Shown here in pieces: positions 15,224 to 17,401 of a DNA stretch of 17,401 nt. How positions within the stretch are numbered: position 1 is the stretch's first letter; each line of letters starts with the position of its first letter. Where the stretch lies: NCBI GenBank assembly GCA_964438695.1, contig CAYTKP010000018.1, forward strand, positions 1 through 17,401, given 5' to 3'. The translations under genes and the position numbers were made by a program. A model generated the notes under the pieces. The model was not told the origin of the DNA. It saw nothing but the letters and a program-made list of their open reading frames with translations, and searched no databases. Source of the DNA: Phoenicimicrobium sp964438695 (GTDB taxonomy: Bacteria > Atribacterota > Phoenicimicrobiia > Phoenicimicrobiales > Phoenicimicrobiaceae).

Positions 15224-15257
15224 CGGCATTTTTTTCGAGAGGGTAAGGTGATTGTTT

Positions 15258-15540
15258 ATGATTTTTAAAAATGAGCGCGTAAAATGGCTAATATTAGATA
15301 TAGTTGAAAAGCCTTATTTTATAACTGATTTAGTGAGTTTTGGCTAAATAAGAAAATTGAGACTATTATAAAGAAAGAGGAATTTTCAAAGTTTTATAGT
15401 ATATATAGTAGTATTGGAATTTCAAAAAATCCGATACTAAAAGGTAGATTTTTTTAAAAGGAATGGGCTTTACAAGACTTTCAGGAAAATTTTGGCATAA
15501 TATTAAAAATAGCAAAATATATAGAGGTTCAAGGGAGTAA
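15258..15540 (+). pseudogene. Small gene with two single-base frameshifts, family unknown
   Basis: ATG 15258 has a good ribosome site (AAGGTG, 15245-15250). The frame begins MIFKNERVKWLILDIVEKPY and would stop at 15345-15347. Adding one T to the TTTT run near 15338-15341 lets it continue as WLNKKIETIIKKEEFSKFY and then SIYSSIGISKNPILKGRFF. Adding one T to the seven-T run at 15449-15455 carries it on as LKGMGFTRLSGKFW and NIKNSKIYRGSRE to TAA 15538-15540. The repaired protein would be about 94 basic residues. I do not recognise it. Homopolymer losses suggest either recent inactivation or sequencing error. Confidence 0.45.
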
Positions 15541-15546
15541 ATTTCC

Positions 15547-15574
15547 CTGACAATCTTGTAAACTGTATTATAAT
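15547..15574 (+). promoter_or_regulatory. Promoter of the DNA polymerase X gene
   Basis: CTGACA (15547-15552) and a perfect TATAAT (15569-15574) stand 16 bases apart. Transcription would start around 15581, leaving a leader of about 85 bases. No other element is visible between it and the gene. Confidence 0.55.
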
Positions 15575-15666
15575 TAAAAAAAGTGTTTGCAATTGTAGAT
15601 GCTATATATAGCAGAAAAGATAATAATTATCGAATTTTCTATTTATAGTAAGTGGGGGTGGGCGAA

Positions 15667-17385
15667 TTGAAAAATTTAGAATTATCCCGCATATTTGAAC
15701 GGATTGCCAAAATATTAAAGATTAAAGATGAAAACCCTTTTAAGATTAGAGCTTATGAAAAGGTCGCCTTGGTTTTAGAAAATTTACCTATCGATATAGA
15801 GACAATTTACCGACAGGGAGGATTAAATAATATTCCGGGAGTTGGTGAGGGTATTGCTAAAAAGATTGAGGAATTTTTAAATACTGGTAAGCTGGAGTAT
15901 TATGAAAAATTAAAAGAAAGTATTCCTTCTGGAGTCATAGAGCTTTTGGACATTCCTGAAGTAGGTCCTAAGACGGCTAAGCTTCTATATGAACAACTAA
16001 AGGTAGATAATATAGAGAAATTGGAGAAAGCGGTTAGAGAACATCAAATTAAAGATTTGTCAGGAATGGGAGAGAAATCAGAAACAAATATTTTAAGAGG
16101 GATAGAATTATATAAAAGGCGAAAAGAGAGATTCCTTTTAGGTCTGGTCCTCCCTTTAGCGGAGGAGGTCGTAGAGAGATTAAGTAAATTAGAAGAGACC
16201 GATAAAATAAACTTTGCCGGGAGCTTAAGACGAAAAAAAGAGACTATCGGAGATATTGATATTTTGGTAACCTCCCAGAAGCCTGAGAAGATAATGAAGA
16301 CCTTTGTTTCCCTGCCTCAGGTTAGGGAAGTTTTAGCAGAAGGACCGACCAAATCCAGTGTTATTACTAAAGATGATATTCATATAGATGTGCGGGTGGT
16401 AGAGCCAATAAGTTTTGGGGCAGCTCTGCAATATTTTACTGGATCCAAAGCCCACAATATTAAGTTAAGAGAATTAGCAGTAAAGAAGGGTTTAAAGATA
16501 AATGAATATGGAGTATTTGATTCTAAAACCGGTCAGAGGATTACGGGGGAGGAAGAGGAGGAAGTCTATCAAATTTTGAATTTACCTTTTATTCCCCCGG
16601 AATTAAGAGAAGATAGAGGAGAAATTGAAGCAGCCCAAGAGAACGAATTGCCTCGATTAATAGAATATTCTCAAATTAAAGGTGATTTGCATCTTCATAC
16701 TAAATGGAGCGACGGAGCCCATACTATTAGGCAGATGGCAGAAGAAGCCAAGAAGAGGGGTTACAATTATATCGCCATAACTGATCATTCGCAATCACTT
16801 AAATTTGCTGGGGGATTAACTGAAGAGAGACTGAGAGAGCAAATAGAGGGGATTCAAAAATTAAACCAGGAGTTAGATAATTTTACAGTTTTGACCGGGA
16901 TTGAGGTAGATATAAAATCAGATGGCAGTTTAGACTTTTCTGATGAAATATTAAGCAAATTAGATGTGGTGATAGCAGCAATCCATTCGGGTTTTAAGCA
17001 GGAGAGCAAAATTATCACCGGGAGAATTATTAAAGCTATGCAAAATAAGTTTGTAAATATTATTGCCCATCCTACCGGACGTTTAATCGGATTTCGTGAG
17101 TCATATCAAGTAGATATTAATGAGATGATAAAGGTAGCTGCAGAGACCGGAACTGTTTTAGAAATAAATGCTCATCCGGAAAGGCTTGATTTGAATGATG
17201 TCTATTGCCGGATGGCTAAAGACAGGGGAGTGCAATTGGCCATTGACACTGATGCCCATAGTGCAGAAGGATTAGCTACTATGGATTTTGGAGTAGCTGT
17301 TGCCCGCCGAGGTTGGTTAGAAGAAAAAGATATCATAAACACCCTTCCTTTGGATAAGTTAGTGAAGAGATTGAAAAATAAATAA
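15667..17385 (+). CDS. polX: DNA polymerase X with C-terminal PHP domain
   Basis: Gap-filling repair polymerase of the bacterial/archaeal PolX type, acting in base-excision repair; the PHP domain supplies metal-dependent 3'-5' exonuclease and related end-trimming. 572 residues, the family's usual length. In order: an 8-kDa-like region with helix-hairpin-helix IPGVGEGIAKK, a second (IPEVGPKTAK) and a third (SGMGEKS), the nucleotidyltransferase motif GSLRR (185-189) with GDIDIL (D196, D198), the third aspartate D241 in HIDVRVV, and the thumb FTGSKAHNIKLRE. PHP starts at 339 with GDLHLHTKWSDG, then AITDHS, GIEVDI, AAIHSGF, IAHPTGR and IDTDAHS, all metal ligands intact. TTG 15667 gives the canonical MKNLELSRIF start, with GGGGGTG (15654-15660) ahead; GTG 15652 would place that site inside the frame. 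Confidence 0.96.
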   Translation: MKNLELSRIFERIAKILKIKDENPFKIRAYEKVALVLENLPIDIETIYRQGGLNNIPGVGEGIAKKIEEFLNTGKLEYYEKLKESIPSGVIELLDIPEVGPKTAKLLYEQLKVDNIEKLEKAVREHQIKDLSGMGEKSETNILRGIELYKRRKERFLLGLVLPLAEEVVERLSKLEETDKINFAGSLRRKKETIGDIDILVTSQKPEKIMKTFVSLPQVREVLAEGPTKSSVITKDDIHIDVRVVEPISFGAALQYFTGSKAHNIKLRELAVKKGLKINEYGVFDSKTGQRITGEEEEEVYQILNLPFIPPELREDRGEIEAAQENELPRLIEYSQIKGDLHLHTKWSDGAHTIRQMAEEAKKRGYNYIAITDHSQSLKFAGGLTEERLREQIEGIQKLNQELDNFTVLTGIEVDIKSDGSLDFSDEILSKLDVVIAAIHSGFKQESKIITGRIIKAMQNKFVNIIAHPTGRLIGFRESYQVDINEMIKVAAETGTVLEINAHPERLDLNDVYCRMAKDRGVQLAIDTDAHSAEGLATMDFGVAVARRGWLEEKDIINTLPLDKLVKRLKNK

Positions 17386-17401
17386 TAAAGCAATTCTTTA
17401 A

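Noticed and set aside
1..17401. CRISPR array, tRNA, rRNA, transposase or integrase genes
   Set aside because: I looked for regularly spaced repeats, cloverleaf arms and recombinase motifs and saw none. The mobile-element reading of 14040-15640 rests only on gene remnants and short repeats.

Overview
The window is AT-rich bacterial DNA and reads as an anaerobe. The key enzyme is a coenzyme-B12-type carbon-skeleton mutase of the glutamate mutase kind, typical of fermentative bacteria. Many genes begin with TTG behind good Shine-Dalgarno sites. The solute-binding protein has an ordinary signal peptide rather than a lipobox, which fits a diderm or candidate-phylum lineage (for example Atribacterota-like) better than a classical Gram-positive. 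No 16S or other marker gene is present, so taxonomy is weakly supported.

Region 1 (about 1-9400 and on to 13086) is a catabolic regulon. A FadR-type GntR regulator (249-980) is followed by a complete peptide/opine-type ABC transporter: binding protein, two permeases and two ATPases (1544-7163). A PuuD-like class I amidotransferase/gamma-glutamyl hydrolase (7203-7973) closes that operon. A second promoter at 8056-8084 drives an opine-dehydrogenase-like enzyme (8194-9384) and a 1217-residue protein (9433-13086). In order, that protein carries a B12-binding (GlmS-like) domain, a GlmE-like mutase barrel and a complete GlmL/MutL-type reactivase domain. The same 13-bp palindrome, GTATACGGTATAC, lies at the start of both transcription units (1297-1309; reverse complement at 8092-8104). 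The simplest reading is one GntR-controlled pathway: import of an amide or opine-like amino-acid conjugate, hydrolysis, oxidative cleavage of the C-N bond, and B12-dependent rearrangement of the released skeleton. The substrate cannot be read from the sequence.

Region 2 (13087-13349) ends that operon with an imperfect hairpin terminator and may hold a very small membrane ORF. The family-4 uracil-DNA glycosylase (13350-13937) converges on it from the minus strand, with a good promoter of its own.

Region 3 (about 14040-15640) is a graveyard of broken genes. It holds a LexA C-terminal fragment lacking its catalytic serine, the first about 40 residues of a D12-class adenine methyltransferase, and another frameshifted fragment. 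One small intact gene (14776-14982, perhaps DpnD/PcfM-like) follows, with a strong terminator behind it. An inverted repeat comes next, and then a small gene broken by two single-base losses in T runs. It looks like an eroded mobile element.

Region 4 (15667-17385) is a complete bacterial/archaeal-type DNA polymerase X with a C-terminal PHP domain, preceded by its own promoter. With the uracil-DNA glycosylase it forms a base-excision-repair pair flanking the eroded element.
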